A stretch of DNA of 34,361 nucleotides from Bacteroidia bacterium (GCA_009930445.1 RZYD01000004.1:1-34361); one strand, 5' to 3'; counted from the stretch's first letter, positions 23,092 through 30,656 are shown. Notes: a model not told the origin generated them from the sequence alone. A program made the numbers and translations.

Positions 23092-23550
23092 CTAAAAACA
23101 AAATCTCTCAATAAATCCTATCTCCTTTAATAAATCCTCTTTAATAGACTTACGACTTTCATCCTCAGCAATCATCTCAGCCTCCCTCCACTTAGAAAAT
23201 GGCACAATAATCATCTCTCTGTCTTTGGCTCTCTGACCTTTTTTATAGAACCAAACAACTACATACCCATTACCACAACCAAAAAAGCAGTCAAAAGGTT
23301 TTTTGTTTGTGAACCTCATTTTAGGATTATCAGGAATAAAGGGCATATCATTTATTTTGTGATAGCACCCCTCATCCTCAACTTCTTTCAAAGCGATAAC
23401 CTGATGAGGACTTAAACTGTCAAACCTAATTGACTGCGACTTTTCTATTTTCAACTCAAAAGCTGAAAATTTACCATATTGACTTTTTATATATCCTTTA
23501 TTTTCCTCAGCCCATTTAGAAAATAAAATTTGAAAATCTTTCTCTTTCAT
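23092..23550 (-). CDS. RecU/Holliday-junction-resolvase-like PD-(D/E)XK nuclease
   Basis: 152 aa from the ATG at 23550 (MKEKDFQILFSKWAEENKGY); the track start at 23613 adds 21 residues that read through the upstream gene's end. 'KFSAFELKIEKSQSIRFDSL' holds the E-x-K of the PD-(D/E)XK site, followed by 'SPHQVIALKEVEDEGCYHKI', 'TNKKPFDCFFGCGNGYVVVW', and 'REMIIVPFSKW'. The layout matches the RecU/penicillin-binding-protein-related factor A group of Holliday-junction resolvases. It would resolve recombination intermediates or debranch DNA before packaging. Close spacing to the HNH gene upstream (25 bp) suggests one operon. Confidence 0.75.
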   Translation of the reverse strand: MKEKDFQILFSKWAEENKGYIKSQYGKFSAFELKIEKSQSIRFDSLSPHQVIALKEVEDEGCYHKINDMPFIPDNPKMRFTNKKPFDCFFGCGNGYVVVWFYKKGQRAKDREMIIVPFSKWREAEMIAEDESRKSIKEDLLKEIGFIERFCF

Positions 23551-23575
23551 ACGACAAGCAAAATATAAAAGATTA

Positions 23576-23956
23576 CTAGAGCTGAGGAGGGACAACAGAG
23601 TAAGTCCTATCATCCCTCTCCTCTATCCTCAAACTCTTATATTTATTAGTTAAATATTTTTTAATCTGCCTCCAATCTCTTGTAGGCATACGCTTACAGA
23701 GGTCATCAATATCGGCTCTAATAATAGCCCTATACCGATTATAATCTTTATCAAGACCATTCCCTCTGTGATGATAACTACAAACTGGCACGATAGCCCA
23801 TTTCTCATTTATTCTTTTACCAGCAAATAAGAAAGCGTGTTCCCACTCTACTCTCCCCTGACATTCGTGTCCTTTCCCTATATCGCAATAAATACAAGAT
23901 CGCATAAACGGGTCCTCAGCTATCTCCTTTCTCATTTTTAATGGTATCGGTTTCAT
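23576..23956 (-). CDS. HNH endonuclease-like protein
   Basis: 126 aa. 'SCIYCDIGKGHECQGRVEWE' with two metal-binding Cys, 'EWEHAFLFAGKRINEKWAIV' and 'VCSYHHRGNGLDKDYNRYRA' give an HNH-type site (E-H, N, H-H). The protein is the size of phage recombination/maturation HNH nucleases related to NinG-like proteins. It is next to the RecU-like resolvase, so a role in recombination or DNA maturation is likely. Confidence 0.75.
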   Translation of the reverse strand: MKPIPLKMRKEIAEDPFMRSCIYCDIGKGHECQGRVEWEHAFLFAGKRINEKWAIVPVCSYHHRGNGLDKDYNRYRAIIRADIDDLCKRMPTRDWRQIKKYLTNKYKSLRIEERDDRTYSVVPPQL

Positions 23957-23957
23957 A

Positions 23958-24134
23958 CTACTTCGTAATTTTTAACTTATCTATATCAATATGAACCGTC
24001 CTACCATATTGAACCTTACTGGCTAATATAACAGCCTTAAGAACATCAATAGTCATTCTACATTTAAGACAACAACTCTCTCCGTTCTTTCTAAAATAAA
24101 GTCCACATTTTTCGCATTTAATTCTTTCTTTCAT
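23958..24134 (-). CDS. Small zinc-ribbon protein
   Basis: 58 aa from the ATG at 24134 (MKERIKCEKCGLYFRKNGES); the track start at 24170 overlaps the preceding gene by 32 bp and adds 12 residues. Two CxxC pairs (CEKC and CLKC) form a zinc ribbon; the C-terminal part is hydrophobic/beta ('VLKAVILASKVQYGRTVHID'). Function unknown; likely nucleic-acid or protein binding within the recombination operon. Confidence 0.65.
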   Translation of the reverse strand: MKERIKCEKCGLYFRKNGESCCLKCRMTIDVLKAVILASKVQYGRTVHIDIDKLKITK

Positions 24135-24138
24135 ATAA

Positions 24139-24882
24139 TTAAACGCTAACTCCAACAATCTCCTCCTCAAAAATATCTATACCTTTGATGTTTCTAACTC
24201 CTGCTCTAATATCTGCTCTAATCAACTTCTCATCAATAACAAGATATTTTTTAGGGACTTGCTGAGGTTCAACAACTTTAAAATTCCACTGCTTTCTCAT
24301 CTTTAAACTTCCATTATCAGAGTGAACTGATTTTTGTTGTTTGAAATCAGTATCATCAAAACTAAATTCCTCTCTACTAGCCTCCTCCTCTTTAGCTTTC
24401 TGCTCATCCTCAATCCTCTGTAATTCCTCTTTTTTAGCTTTACCTTTTAATCCCTCTTTTTCTAATCTCTTTCTTTCTTTCTCAGCCTCTTTCTCTCTTT
24501 GTTTTCTTAATTTCTCTTGGTCTTTCTCCCACTCCTTTCTTTTTCTGTCCTCCTCTTTTTTTCTTTCAGCCTCTAACTTTTCCTCCTGAACCTTACGAAA
24601 ATTAACAACCTTTAATTTTCCTAAACTTTGAGCCTTTTGTAAAAACTCTTTAATAGGTCTAAACCTAGCATTTATGCTAGTCAATTGGTCATTAAGAGGT
24701 TTTGTAAAGAATAACCTTGTTTCCTCTAATGTTTTTAACTGCTTAGTTATTTCAGCTAATAACTCAGTAGCCATTTTTACTCCATGCTCATCTTTGATTG
24801 TGAGGTCATTAACTCTCTCAATCAAATCTTTTGAGCCTTTTTGAACGACAACTAATTTGTCGTCAATTTGTGTCTTTGTCAT
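24139..24882 (-). CDS. Coiled-coil recombination-operon protein
   Basis: 247 aa. Residues about 40-180 form a very long charged helix ('KKEEDRKRKEWEKDQEKLRK', 'QREKEAEKERKRLEKEGLKG') after a segment 'TKPLNDQLTSINARFRPIKE'. The C-terminal part ('RKQWNFKVVEPQQVPKKYLV', 'IDEKLIRADIRAGVRNIKGI', 'IFEEEIVGVSV') is a conserved end seen in phage proteins of recombination operons (DUF1351-like). It lies among SSB, exonuclease and annealing protein genes, so a role in recombination or replication is likely. The molecular function is not known. Confidence 0.7.
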   Translation of the reverse strand: MTKTQIDDKLVVVQKGSKDLIERVNDLTIKDEHGVKMATELLAEITKQLKTLEETRLFFTKPLNDQLTSINARFRPIKEFLQKAQSLGKLKVVNFRKVQEEKLEAERKKEEDRKRKEWEKDQEKLRKQREKEAEKERKRLEKEGLKGKAKKEELQRIEDEQKAKEEEASREEFSFDDTDFKQQKSVHSDNGSLKMRKQWNFKVVEPQQVPKKYLVIDEKLIRADIRAGVRNIKGIDIFEEEIVGVSV

Positions 24883-24887
24883 AGATT

Positions 24888-25238
24888 TTAATTATTATAT
24901 TTTTTATAAAATTCGTTTGCTAGTTTTAGCACTCGTAATCGTAACATATTTTTCTCGCCTTTTTTAAGTCCATTTATCCCCACAAACCTCTCTCCTCCAT
25001 TTTTTTGATTACGATTATTCTCAGCTATACTCCTCTTAGGAAATTTCATATCTGAGCATTTTTTAGGCTCTACCAAATCACCAATCCTCTCATCAGGTCC
25101 AATTCGGTAGATCGCAACATCAAATCCACTTAAACAAGGCTCTAGGCAAATCTCATAATCCTTAAACTCAAAGGAATAATACATCTGCCTATCATCAGTT
25201 ATAGCTAACTGAAAGTCTTTCCATTCTAATTTTTTCAT
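24888..25238 (-). CDS. Unknown protein of the recombination operon
   Basis: 116 aa from the ATG at 25238 (MKKLEWKDFQLAITDDRQMY); the track start at 25286 would overlap the upstream gene by 47 bp. An alpha-beta pattern with several aromatic residues ('YYSFEFKDYEICLEPCLSGF', 'DVAIYRIGPDERIGDLVEPK') and a helical C-terminal tail. No family recognised. It starts just 1 bp after the stop of the gene upstream. Confidence 0.6.
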   Translation of the reverse strand: MKKLEWKDFQLAITDDRQMYYSFEFKDYEICLEPCLSGFDVAIYRIGPDERIGDLVEPKKCSDMKFPKRSIAENNRNQKNGGERFVGINGLKKGEKNMLRLRVLKLANEFYKKYNN

Positions 25239-25239
25239 A

Positions 25240-25905
25240 TTAGTTATAGTTTTTACGAGCCTCAAATTTCTTACTAATATTCTCAAACCTCTCTATTGTC
25301 CCTGTAATACCTGATGAGCCAACTAACTTCTCAATATTTTTATAATCACGATATTCAGTAGTCAACTTAGCTCTATTCTCAGCCTCTAAACGACTACACC
25401 CGACCTTATCAATTATTTCAGTAATCTTGCCATAGTATAATTGTTTTTTATAAATCAGATAGCCATTTAAAAGAGGCTCATAGGATAAGAAAATCGCAGA
25501 CTTCTCTAACCAATAATCAGCAGGTATTTTAGCTTTATCATTTATCATCTTTCGCATATTTCCTAACTCAGCCTCAACATAATCCATAACTCTCCTAACT
25601 TTATCCTCCTCCTCCTCAGAAAATTTAAGCCCCTCCATTAACTCATTATAGCTAGGTGGTTTCCTGTCTAAAATAATACCTCCAAAAGTTTTCTGAACAT
25701 TACTGACAAAATCTTTATTCTCCTGTTTAAGCATTTCTAAATAATTACCTAACTCCTCAATCTCTGCCTCACTCCATTTATCCTCAGCTTGAATTTCATC
25801 TAAAAGGTCAGGCAACCTTTTTTCAAAATATGCTTTTCTAATTATCCCCTCAGTCTTACCACATATTTTGACCTCCTCTATTTTTTTTGTAGTTTTCTTT
25901 GCCAT
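25240..25905 (-). CDS. Unknown acidic helical protein
   Basis: 221 aa from the ATG at 25905 (MAKKTTKKIEEVKICGKTEG); the track adds 8 residues that run into the SSB end. After a basic first part it is mostly helical and acidic ('AEDKWSEAEIEELGNYLEML', 'EEDKVRRVMDYVEAELGNMR'), with a C-terminal segment 'CSRLEAENRAKLTTEYRDYK'. It sits between SSB and small genes of the recombination operon and may be a partner or regulator of it. No family recognised. Confidence 0.6.
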   Translation of the reverse strand: MAKKTTKKIEEVKICGKTEGIIRKAYFEKRLPDLLDEIQAEDKWSEAEIEELGNYLEMLKQENKDFVSNVQKTFGGIILDRKPPSYNELMEGLKFSEEEEDKVRRVMDYVEAELGNMRKMINDKAKIPADYWLEKSAIFLSYEPLLNGYLIYKKQLYYGKITEIIDKVGCSRLEAENRAKLTTEYRDYKNIEKLVGSSGITGTIERFENISKKFEARKNYN

Positions 25906-25909
25906 ATAT

Positions 25910-26341
25910 TTAGAATGGTATATCCTCAACCCTTATCTCAGGCTCATTATCAGCACTAGGCTGAGAATAATCTGTTTTAGGTTCGGGCTGAGAATACTCA
26001 CCTTGATTATTTTGATTATCATTTTTAGAACTTAAGAACTCCAACTCATTAACAATAACCTCAGTCACATATTTCTTAACTCCATTACTCTCATAATCTC
26101 TAGTCCTCAATTCACCGATAACTCCAATCTTAGAGCCTTTAGTTAGATGTTCAGCAAAGACTTCTGCCTGACGACCAAATAAAACGATATTGGTAAAATT
26201 AACTATCTGCTGTCTTTGTCCTTGCTGGTCTTTATAAAATTTATTAGTAGCGATTGAATTTGACACAACCGACTTACCTGTGTTTGTTTTTTTGAGTTCG
26301 GGATTTTTAGTGATATTCCCGATTAAAATTACTTTGTTCAT
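25910..26341 (-). CDS. ssb: Single-stranded DNA-binding protein
   Basis: 143 aa. The N-terminal OB fold is clear: 'MNKVILIGNITKNPELKKTN', 'TGKSVVSNSIATNKFY', 'NIVLFGRQAEVFAEHLTKGS', 'IGVIGELRTRDYESNGVKKY', 'TEVIVNELEFL'. A flexible Gln/Asn/Pro-rich linker leads to the acidic tip 'EIRVEDIPF', the usual docking site for host repair and replication proteins. It protects single-stranded DNA during replication and Rad52-type annealing, in an operon with exonuclease, annealing protein and resolvase. Confidence 0.95.
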   Translation of the reverse strand: MNKVILIGNITKNPELKKTNTGKSVVSNSIATNKFYKDQQGQRQQIVNFTNIVLFGRQAEVFAEHLTKGSKIGVIGELRTRDYESNGVKKYVTEVIVNELEFLSSKNDNQNNQGEYSQPEPKTDYSQPSADNEPEIRVEDIPF

Positions 26342-26351
26342 AAATATATAA

Positions 26352-26795
26352 TTAGAATAAATTAGCTTGTGGAGATTTTTCAGCTTGATACTCCTCTCTC
26401 CTCTTATAGCTGTAATAATCTATATCACTAATATTCACAGCCATAGGTTCTTTAGAGTGAGTTTCCCAAGCCTTATGATCGTAGGAAAGGACTTGGTTTG
26501 CCATAGTAGCAACTATATCCATACAAGTAACCTCTCCGTGAATAAACTTAATCCCCTCCTCAGTAGGTATCCAACCACCTTTAGCACCATAGACTAATCC
26601 GAAGTATTGTAGCTTTTGAAAGTTAGCTAATTGATTATGAGTTAAATCTAGGCTTTTCTGTAAATTACAGGCTAGATGATATTTCTCAAAATAATCAACT
26701 AATTTTCTCAACGCCTTAACTAAAGGCACATTTAGTCTGTGAGTATAGGCAGTCACCACACCACCACAGCACTCACACTTTTCTTGATACTTCAT
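26352..26795 (-). CDS. Zinc-binding protein with a possible sliding-clamp-binding tail
   Basis: 147 aa. The N-terminus 'YQEKCECCGGVVTAYTHRLN' has a CxCC metal-binding site. A helical winged part follows ('LDLTHNQLANFQKLQYFGLV', 'GGWIPTEEGIKFIHGEVTCM'). The last residues, 'SPQANLF', fit the bacterial beta-clamp-binding consensus (QxxLF, commonly QL[SD]LF), which would place it at the replication fork. No family name known to me. It lies between SSB and the exonuclease. Confidence 0.65.
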   Translation of the reverse strand: MKYQEKCECCGGVVTAYTHRLNVPLVKALRKLVDYFEKYHLACNLQKSLDLTHNQLANFQKLQYFGLVYGAKGGWIPTEEGIKFIHGEVTCMDIVATMANQVLSYDHKAWETHSKEPMAVNISDIDYYSYKRREEYQAEKSPQANLF

Positions 26796-26796
26796 A

Positions 26797-27582
26797 CTAT
26801 TGAACTAAAGCCTCCATTTCTTTCTGTATATTTTTAAGATACAGACAAGAAAGGTAGCCCTTTGTTATACGAGGGTCAGACTTAAAACTCTTAACTGCGA
26901 ACTCAGCATTTTCTTTCCCAAATCTAACAATCCAATTTCTATCAAATTTCTTTTCAAACTCCTCCTCGTGAGCAAGACCATAACCACCAACCTGTAAAAT
27001 AAAGTCCCAATAAATTCCATTACCACTTTTAAAATCTATCAAACAATATTCTCCGTCAACCTCAGCGATACAATCTAAAGTCCCAACGAAATTATATTTT
27101 TTTGAATAGACTAATTTTTCAGTAGCAATAAACTTTACATTATGCTCTTTCTCCCAATCCCTAAAAGCTAAATAGGCATTTTTAATTTCAGGGTCTTTAG
27201 GTATAGCAGGGATAGTCTTTCTCTCTCCTAATTTATATTTAATATACTCACTTACTAGATCGTGGATAATAGAACCCTTTTCAGCAGACTTATCCCTTTT
27301 AGTCCTCCAAGCATTTTTAGCTTGATTGATTTCAGGCTCTCCCACTACTCCCCCACTACTTAAAACATCAACGAGGGCTTTTCCCATTTCTTTACAAGCC
27401 CAAGGGATTAAGAGGGGCTTATCTATCATACCAGTAGCACCAGTAACCGATTTTAGCCATTCTCCATTATCTCGTCTAATATAGACGTGAGAATAGCGAC
27501 CATACTTCTCATAGAAGTCTATTGTGATTGAACCCCCATAAAGATTAAATGTTCTTGTAGGGGTATAAGTTGTCTTTGCCAT
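26797..27582 (-). CDS. RecB/Cas4-type PD-(D/E)XK exonuclease
   Basis: 261 aa. The nuclease core is at residues about 155-200: 'NFVGTLDCIAEVDGEYCLID' (the D of GTLD) then 'CLIDFKSGNGIYWDFILQVG' (D-x-K, then the Q of motif QxxxY). The N-terminal half has 'GSIIHDLVSEYIKYKLGERK' with the early histidine. No Cas4 cysteine cluster is visible, so it is closer to phage lambda-type exonucleases of the RecB family. Next to the Rad52-like annealing gene it forms the usual exonuclease/annealing pair for phage recombination. Confidence 0.85.
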   Translation of the reverse strand: MAKTTYTPTRTFNLYGGSITIDFYEKYGRYSHVYIRRDNGEWLKSVTGATGMIDKPLLIPWACKEMGKALVDVLSSGGVVGEPEINQAKNAWRTKRDKSAEKGSIIHDLVSEYIKYKLGERKTIPAIPKDPEIKNAYLAFRDWEKEHNVKFIATEKLVYSKKYNFVGTLDCIAEVDGEYCLIDFKSGNGIYWDFILQVGGYGLAHEEEFEKKFDRNWIVRFGKENAEFAVKSFKSDPRITKGYLSCLYLKNIQKEMEALVQ

Positions 27583-27608
27583 AGATTTTTTTATTTAATT
27601 TAATAAGT

Positions 27609-28541
27609 TTATTTTACCATTTTAGGACTATTTAAAAAGTCCATTAAATATTTTTGAGCAGTAGATTGCTGTATTTTTAAACTCTTAATATTCTGACCAG
27701 TATAGTTATTATATACCTCAACCATAATCTCAACTTTCTCCTTAGTTAACCCGTCATCAAGGCTTATCTCAGCCTCCTTTGCCAAGACCCTGACTAGCTT
27801 ACTAAAATAATCAACTCCTTTATCCTCTTTGACTACCTCAGGCTCTATCTGATTACCCTCTACAACCTCAACATTCTCCGGATTACTCTCACTCACAATA
27901 AACTCATTCTTGTTATAGACATCACTAGCAATCCCCAACTCACTAGCACATTTCTTAAGGGCGTCAGTAGAGGCACTTTTATAATCATTAGCCATATCAA
28001 CTGGCATACTGGTATTAGACTTCAAATACTTAACACTAGCACCACCGAACTGGCTTTTGACGATAGCAACATTATTGTTTTCGTCTTTAATGATTAACTT
28101 ACCTTGAACCCAAACCTGAACGACTTTGTTTCCTACTTTGACCTCTCCCTTATCAATAATCTCAAAGTCCCAACGCCAACCGAATAAATAGTTTAGAGCA
28201 GTTTTCATATAACCACCCTCAACATAACTCAGCATAGTCCCACTTGGTCCTTTTCTTTGTTTGATATACTGAGCAGGTGTTCTCTCTGCCATTTTGAGCA
28301 ACACCTTTAAATCAAAGACTGGTTTAACTAGAGATTTTTTACTCTCTACAACCAAAGCCTTATTTAACTGCTGAGATAAATCCTCAGCTTTTTGTTCTGT
28401 TTCCACTAAAGCAAGTTTCAACTCTTTAACCTGCTTACTCTCTCTAGGCTTTCTAGTAGCCTTTTTTTGAGATGTTTTTTTAGCGACTTTCTTTTTAGTA
28501 GTCTTAGCTACCTTTTTTGTCGCAGTCTTAGTCTTTGCCAT
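27609..28541 (-). CDS. Rad52-like single-strand annealing protein
   Basis: 310 aa. The first 75 residues are a Lys/Ala-rich tail ('KKVAKTTKKKVAKKTSQKKA') like histone H1 tails, followed by a short coiled coil. Residues about 90-215 match the Rad52/Rad22 annealing domain: 'YVEGGYMKTALNYLFGWRWD', 'FEIIDKGEVKVGNKVVQVWV', 'VKSQFGGASVKY', 'DMANDYKSASTDALKKCASE', 'LGIASDVYNKNEF'. A C-terminal acidic/helical tail may contact SSB. It pairs complementary strands produced by the adjacent exonuclease. Its promoter is at 28570-28598. The basic N-terminal tail is unusual for phage Rad52 proteins. Confidence 0.85.
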   Translation of the reverse strand: MAKTKTATKKVAKTTKKKVAKKTSQKKATRKPRESKQVKELKLALVETEQKAEDLSQQLNKALVVESKKSLVKPVFDLKVLLKMAERTPAQYIKQRKGPSGTMLSYVEGGYMKTALNYLFGWRWDFEIIDKGEVKVGNKVVQVWVQGKLIIKDENNNVAIVKSQFGGASVKYLKSNTSMPVDMANDYKSASTDALKKCASELGIASDVYNKNEFIVSESNPENVEVVEGNQIEPEVVKEDKGVDYFSKLVRVLAKEAEISLDDGLTKEKVEIMVEVYNNYTGQNIKSLKIQQSTAQKYLMDFLNSPKMVK

Positions 28542-28569
28542 AGATATAAGATTAAATTATTATATTATA

Positions 28570-28598
28570 ATTATACACCATTTTATTAACTAACCCAA
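28570..28598 (-). promoter_or_regulatory. Early/middle promoter TTGGGT-N17-TATAAT
   Basis: TTGGGT, 17 bp and TATAAT, with ATGGTG just before the -10. The element lies in the gap before the Rad52-like gene and overlaps the 3' end of the LexA-like gene. It shares the GTGTATAAT core with three other early promoters. Confidence 0.7.
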
Positions 28599-28835
28599 GT
28601 CTTTCTTTACAAGGACAATATTTCTCCAAACTCTACCACCCTTTTTTTTAATAACTCTAATCCTGCCTTTATCAATTAAAGACTGAATAAACTTTTGAGC
28701 ACCTGTCGGGCTGATTGAGAATTTGTCAGCGATTTCTTGCCTTGTAGGAGAATAGTTATTGTCAACTATATATCCAAGAATATAGGCAAATATATCCTCC
28801 TCTCTGCTTGTTAGTGGTAAATTTACTTTAGCCAT
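28590..28835 (-). CDS. LexA-type winged-helix DNA-binding protein
   Basis: 81 aa. 'LPLTSREEDIFAYILGYIVD', 'NYSPTRQEIADKFSISPTGA', 'QKFIQSLIDKGRIRVIKKKG' is the N-terminal DNA-binding domain of LexA. The S24 peptidase half is absent, so there is no RecA-triggered self-cleavage; the protein can only bind DNA. It has its own promoter (28866-28894) and stands right before the recombination operon, so it may act as a small repressor of early genes or of host SOS-type sites. Confidence 0.8.
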   Translation of the reverse strand: MAKVNLPLTSREEDIFAYILGYIVDNNYSPTRQEIADKFSISPTGAQKFIQSLIDKGRIRVIKKKGGRVWRNIVLVKKDLG

Positions 28836-28865
28836 ATACTTTTTATCATTATTATTTATATTTTA

Positions 28866-28894
28866 ATTATACACCTTTTTTTAAATTTAATCAA
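28866..28894 (-). promoter_or_regulatory. Early promoter TTGATT-N17-TATAAT
   Basis: TTGATT, 17 bp (ending AAAGGTG) and TATAAT on the minus strand, about 30 bp before the LexA-like gene. The GGTGTATAAT core is shared with the promoters at 23060, 28570 and 30871. Confidence 0.8.
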
Positions 28895-28895
28895 A

Positions 28896-29246
28896 TTACT
28901 TTTTCCCCAATATTATCTTAGCAATTTTTTCAGTAGTCATACACCTCAGATTACTAATCCCAGCGTAGAAATCACAATCATTATCTAATTCTCTCTGAAC
29001 AAGAGGCTTGTGGTTTGAAAATCTTATTTTATATAATTTCTCACCCTTTTTAACAAAAACATATTTAGATATTTTGTTAGATCGTGGAATATATAACTTA
29101 ACCTCCCAACCCTCTCTCAACATCCTGAGAATAAATCTGAGATATTTAGGGGCACCATATTTCCCCTGAGATAGCTTCATCACCTTTTTGGCAATATCTC
29201 TCTCATTACAGGGTCTAGCCCTGTGGTAGTTTTTCTTAAACGCCAT
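28896..29246 (-). CDS. Unknown basic protein
   Basis: 116 aa, strongly basic ('MAFKKNYHRARPCNERDIAK', 'KVMKLSQGKYGAPKYLRFIL', 'KLYIPRSNKISKYVFVKKGE'). The pattern suggests a small alpha-beta protein; two Cys (RPCNE, LRCMT) are far apart. No family recognised. It overlaps the upstream gene by 11 bp and lies just before the LexA-like gene's promoter. Confidence 0.6.
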   Translation of the reverse strand: MAFKKNYHRARPCNERDIAKKVMKLSQGKYGAPKYLRFILRMLREGWEVKLYIPRSNKISKYVFVKKGEKLYKIRFSNHKPLVQRELDNDCDFYAGISNLRCMTTEKIAKIILGKK

Positions 29247-29559
29247 ACTTAGAAATTTTTAGACTATTATAATGACGGGCGTCTTTAGCATATCTATATA
29301 AGAAATCAACAATCTCATTAAGGTCAAACTCACTCTCTCTGAACTTCACATCCCAATCAAACACGATCGCACCATAATTCAAAGCCTTACTCTTATTATT
29401 AAAGGCAATAGCCCAAAGTCCATTATCCTCAACCCAATAAAACTGATAGCCTAATTCCTCGTGATAATCAGCAGTAAAACGCATTATATCATCTAAACTG
29501 GCGAACTCTCCGAAGTCAAAGCCAACTACTAGCTTTGCTATTTCTTTTTTAGTAATCAT
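29236..29559 (-). CDS. Unknown acidic protein
   Basis: 107 aa, acidic and rich in aromatic residues ('FDFGEFASLDDIMRFTADYH', 'EELGYQFYWVEDNGLWAIAF', 'YGAIVFDWDVKFRESEFDLN'). An alpha-beta fold is likely. No family recognised. It is translationally coupled to the basic protein downstream (11-bp overlap), and the pair of opposite charge might interact. Confidence 0.6.
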   Translation of the reverse strand: MITKKEIAKLVVGFDFGEFASLDDIMRFTADYHEELGYQFYWVEDNGLWAIAFNNKSKALNYGAIVFDWDVKFRESEFDLNEIVDFLYRYAKDARHYNSLKISKYGV

Positions 29560-29569
29560 AATTTTATAA

Positions 29570-30112
29570 TTATTTTCTAACGATTGATTTCTCTCCTAAA
29601 ATTCTCACAGTTAGGTTCTGCTTGCCAAACTTTATTGCTCTGTCTTTCTCCCAGTAGTTCATAGCAATATCTACTCTATTACCAAATCGTGAGTTCATCC
29701 TGTCCCAAACGATACATTCAAAACTCCAACCATTTGATGCTATAATCTGTAACTCAGTCCCTAGAGGCACGAAATTGGCAGCACATACATTCTGACCCTT
29801 AGCAACCTCCTCACATAAATTGACCTTTGAATAAGCACCGATACAGGGAGAACTATCAGTTTGGTTCACATCACCAACATTATAGGCAGTAACCTCTCTG
29901 ATTGTTTCGCTAACTACTTCACGAATAATAATCTCCTCTGAGTTTATCTCGTTAGTATTAGCAAGGGTTTCAATAGACTTAATTGTCTTATTACCCTCTG
30001 ACCAAATATATCCCGAAAGAACACCGACAACGATAAGCGTAAAAATGATTTTTCTTTTAAGTATTTTTCCCCTACGCTTTCGGGTCATATACTTTCTTTT
30101 TTTATTTTCCAT
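29570..30112 (-). CDS. Membrane-anchored 3D-domain protein (putative cell-wall lytic transglycosylase fold)
   Basis: 180 aa. Basic N-terminus, one transmembrane segment ('IIFTLIVVGVLSGYIWSEG'), then a C-terminal 3D (double-psi beta-barrel) domain: 'REVTAYNVGDVNQTDSSPCI', 'AANFVPLGTELQIIASNGWS', 'CIVWDRMNSRFGNRVDIAMN'. Asp residues of the domain (VWDRM, RVDIA) are present. Proteins of this family remodel or cleave peptidoglycan. It lies in the early block, not in the lysis cassette, so it may act in entry-phase wall processing, superinfection exclusion or wall changes. An AGGAGG-like stretch lies upstream of its start, but within the end of the 24-codon frame that follows on the map. Confidence 0.8.
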   Translation of the reverse strand: MENKKRKYMTRKRRGKILKRKIIFTLIVVGVLSGYIWSEGNKTIKSIETLANTNEINSEEIIIREVVSETIREVTAYNVGDVNQTDSSPCIGAYSKVNLCEEVAKGQNVCAANFVPLGTELQIIASNGWSFECIVWDRMNSRFGNRVDIAMNYWEKDRAIKFGKQNLTVRILGEKSIVRK

Positions 30113-30117
30113 ATTTT

Positions 30118-30192
30118 TTAATTTTCCTCCTCCTCTGGTAGATCGTCAATATCTTGATGATTAGCAGGGAGGTAGGGATTAAAATTTAACAT
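30118..30192 (-). CDS. Possible 24-aa acidic peptide
   Basis: ATG at 30192, TAA at 30118, reading 'MLNFNPYLPANHQDIDDLPE' and ending EEEN. It fills the gap between the DUF2958-like gene and the 3D-domain gene, with tight spacing on both sides (2 bp and 5 bp) as is usual in this genome, which favours a real small gene. There is no family and no independent support, so confidence is low. It contains one GATCGY motif. Confidence 0.4.
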   Translation of the reverse strand: MLNFNPYLPANHQDIDDLPEEEEN

Positions 30193-30194
30193 AA

Positions 30195-30512
30195 TTATTT
30201 ATTTAAAGTTTTAATATTAAACTCACTAATTTTTTTCTCTCCACAATGTAAATCTCTCTCTATACCTAAACCGAACTGACCTTTAAACTCCTCTAACTCA
30301 GCAAGACTGAAAGCACCCCACTTGTCATTATGGTCACCGAATAAAGATACATAGCCATAAAAACATTTATTCTCCTCATCCCACTCAGTAGCATACCAAG
30401 TCCCTGCCCCTGTCGGATTAAAGAACTTAGCAACCACGATAGGGTCTTTTTCCTCACTTTGGTCACCGACCTCTTTAAATCTCTTTTTTAACTCCTCTGT
30501 TAATAATTTCAT
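30195..30512 (-). CDS. DUF2958-like protein
   Basis: 105 aa. 'KLLTEELKKRFKEVGDQSEE', 'PIVVAKFFNPTGAGTWYATE', 'KWGAFSLAELEEFKGQFGLG' and 'IERDLHCGEKKISEF' match the DUF2958 pattern (LLT start, F-P-G-T-W-Y-T-E, F-SL-EL, G-ERD). Proteins of this family occur on phages and conjugative elements; their function is not established. It lies in a run of small early genes. Confidence 0.75.
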   Translation of the reverse strand: MKLLTEELKKRFKEVGDQSEEKDPIVVAKFFNPTGAGTWYATEWDEENKCFYGYVSLFGDHNDKWGAFSLAELEEFKGQFGLGIERDLHCGEKKISEFNIKTLNK

Positions 30513-30518
30513 ATAATC

Positions 30519-30656
30519 TTATTTATACATCTGCTCGGCTACCTTGAACTCTAGTTCAACCACCTTACAGACTTTATTAAATTGAGCCTTTGTTATTTTC
30601 TGCTTTAGCTCAGTTAGCAGACTTCTTTGTTTTTGATGTAATTTTTTAGCTGACAT
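30519..30656 (-). CDS. Small basic protein (missed by the ORF track)
   Basis: 45 aa, ATG at 30656 and TAA at 30519-30521: 'MSAKKLHQKQRSLLTELKQK', then 'ITKAQFNKVCKVVELEFKVA' and QMYK. It fills the 148-bp gap between two accepted genes, 4 to 6 bp from each, which fits the dense packing of this genome. Mostly helical and basic; function unknown. Confidence 0.6.
   Translation of the reverse strand: MSAKKLHQKQRSLLTELKQKITKAQFNKVCKVVELEFKVAEQMYK

Noticed and set aside
12638-28894. Bacteroidota-type promoters (TTTG / TAnnTTTG) to support a Bacteroidota host.
   Set aside because: The promoters I can align match TTGNNA-N17-TATAAT instead, although the lack of Shine-Dalgarno sequences alone would have fitted Bacteroidota.
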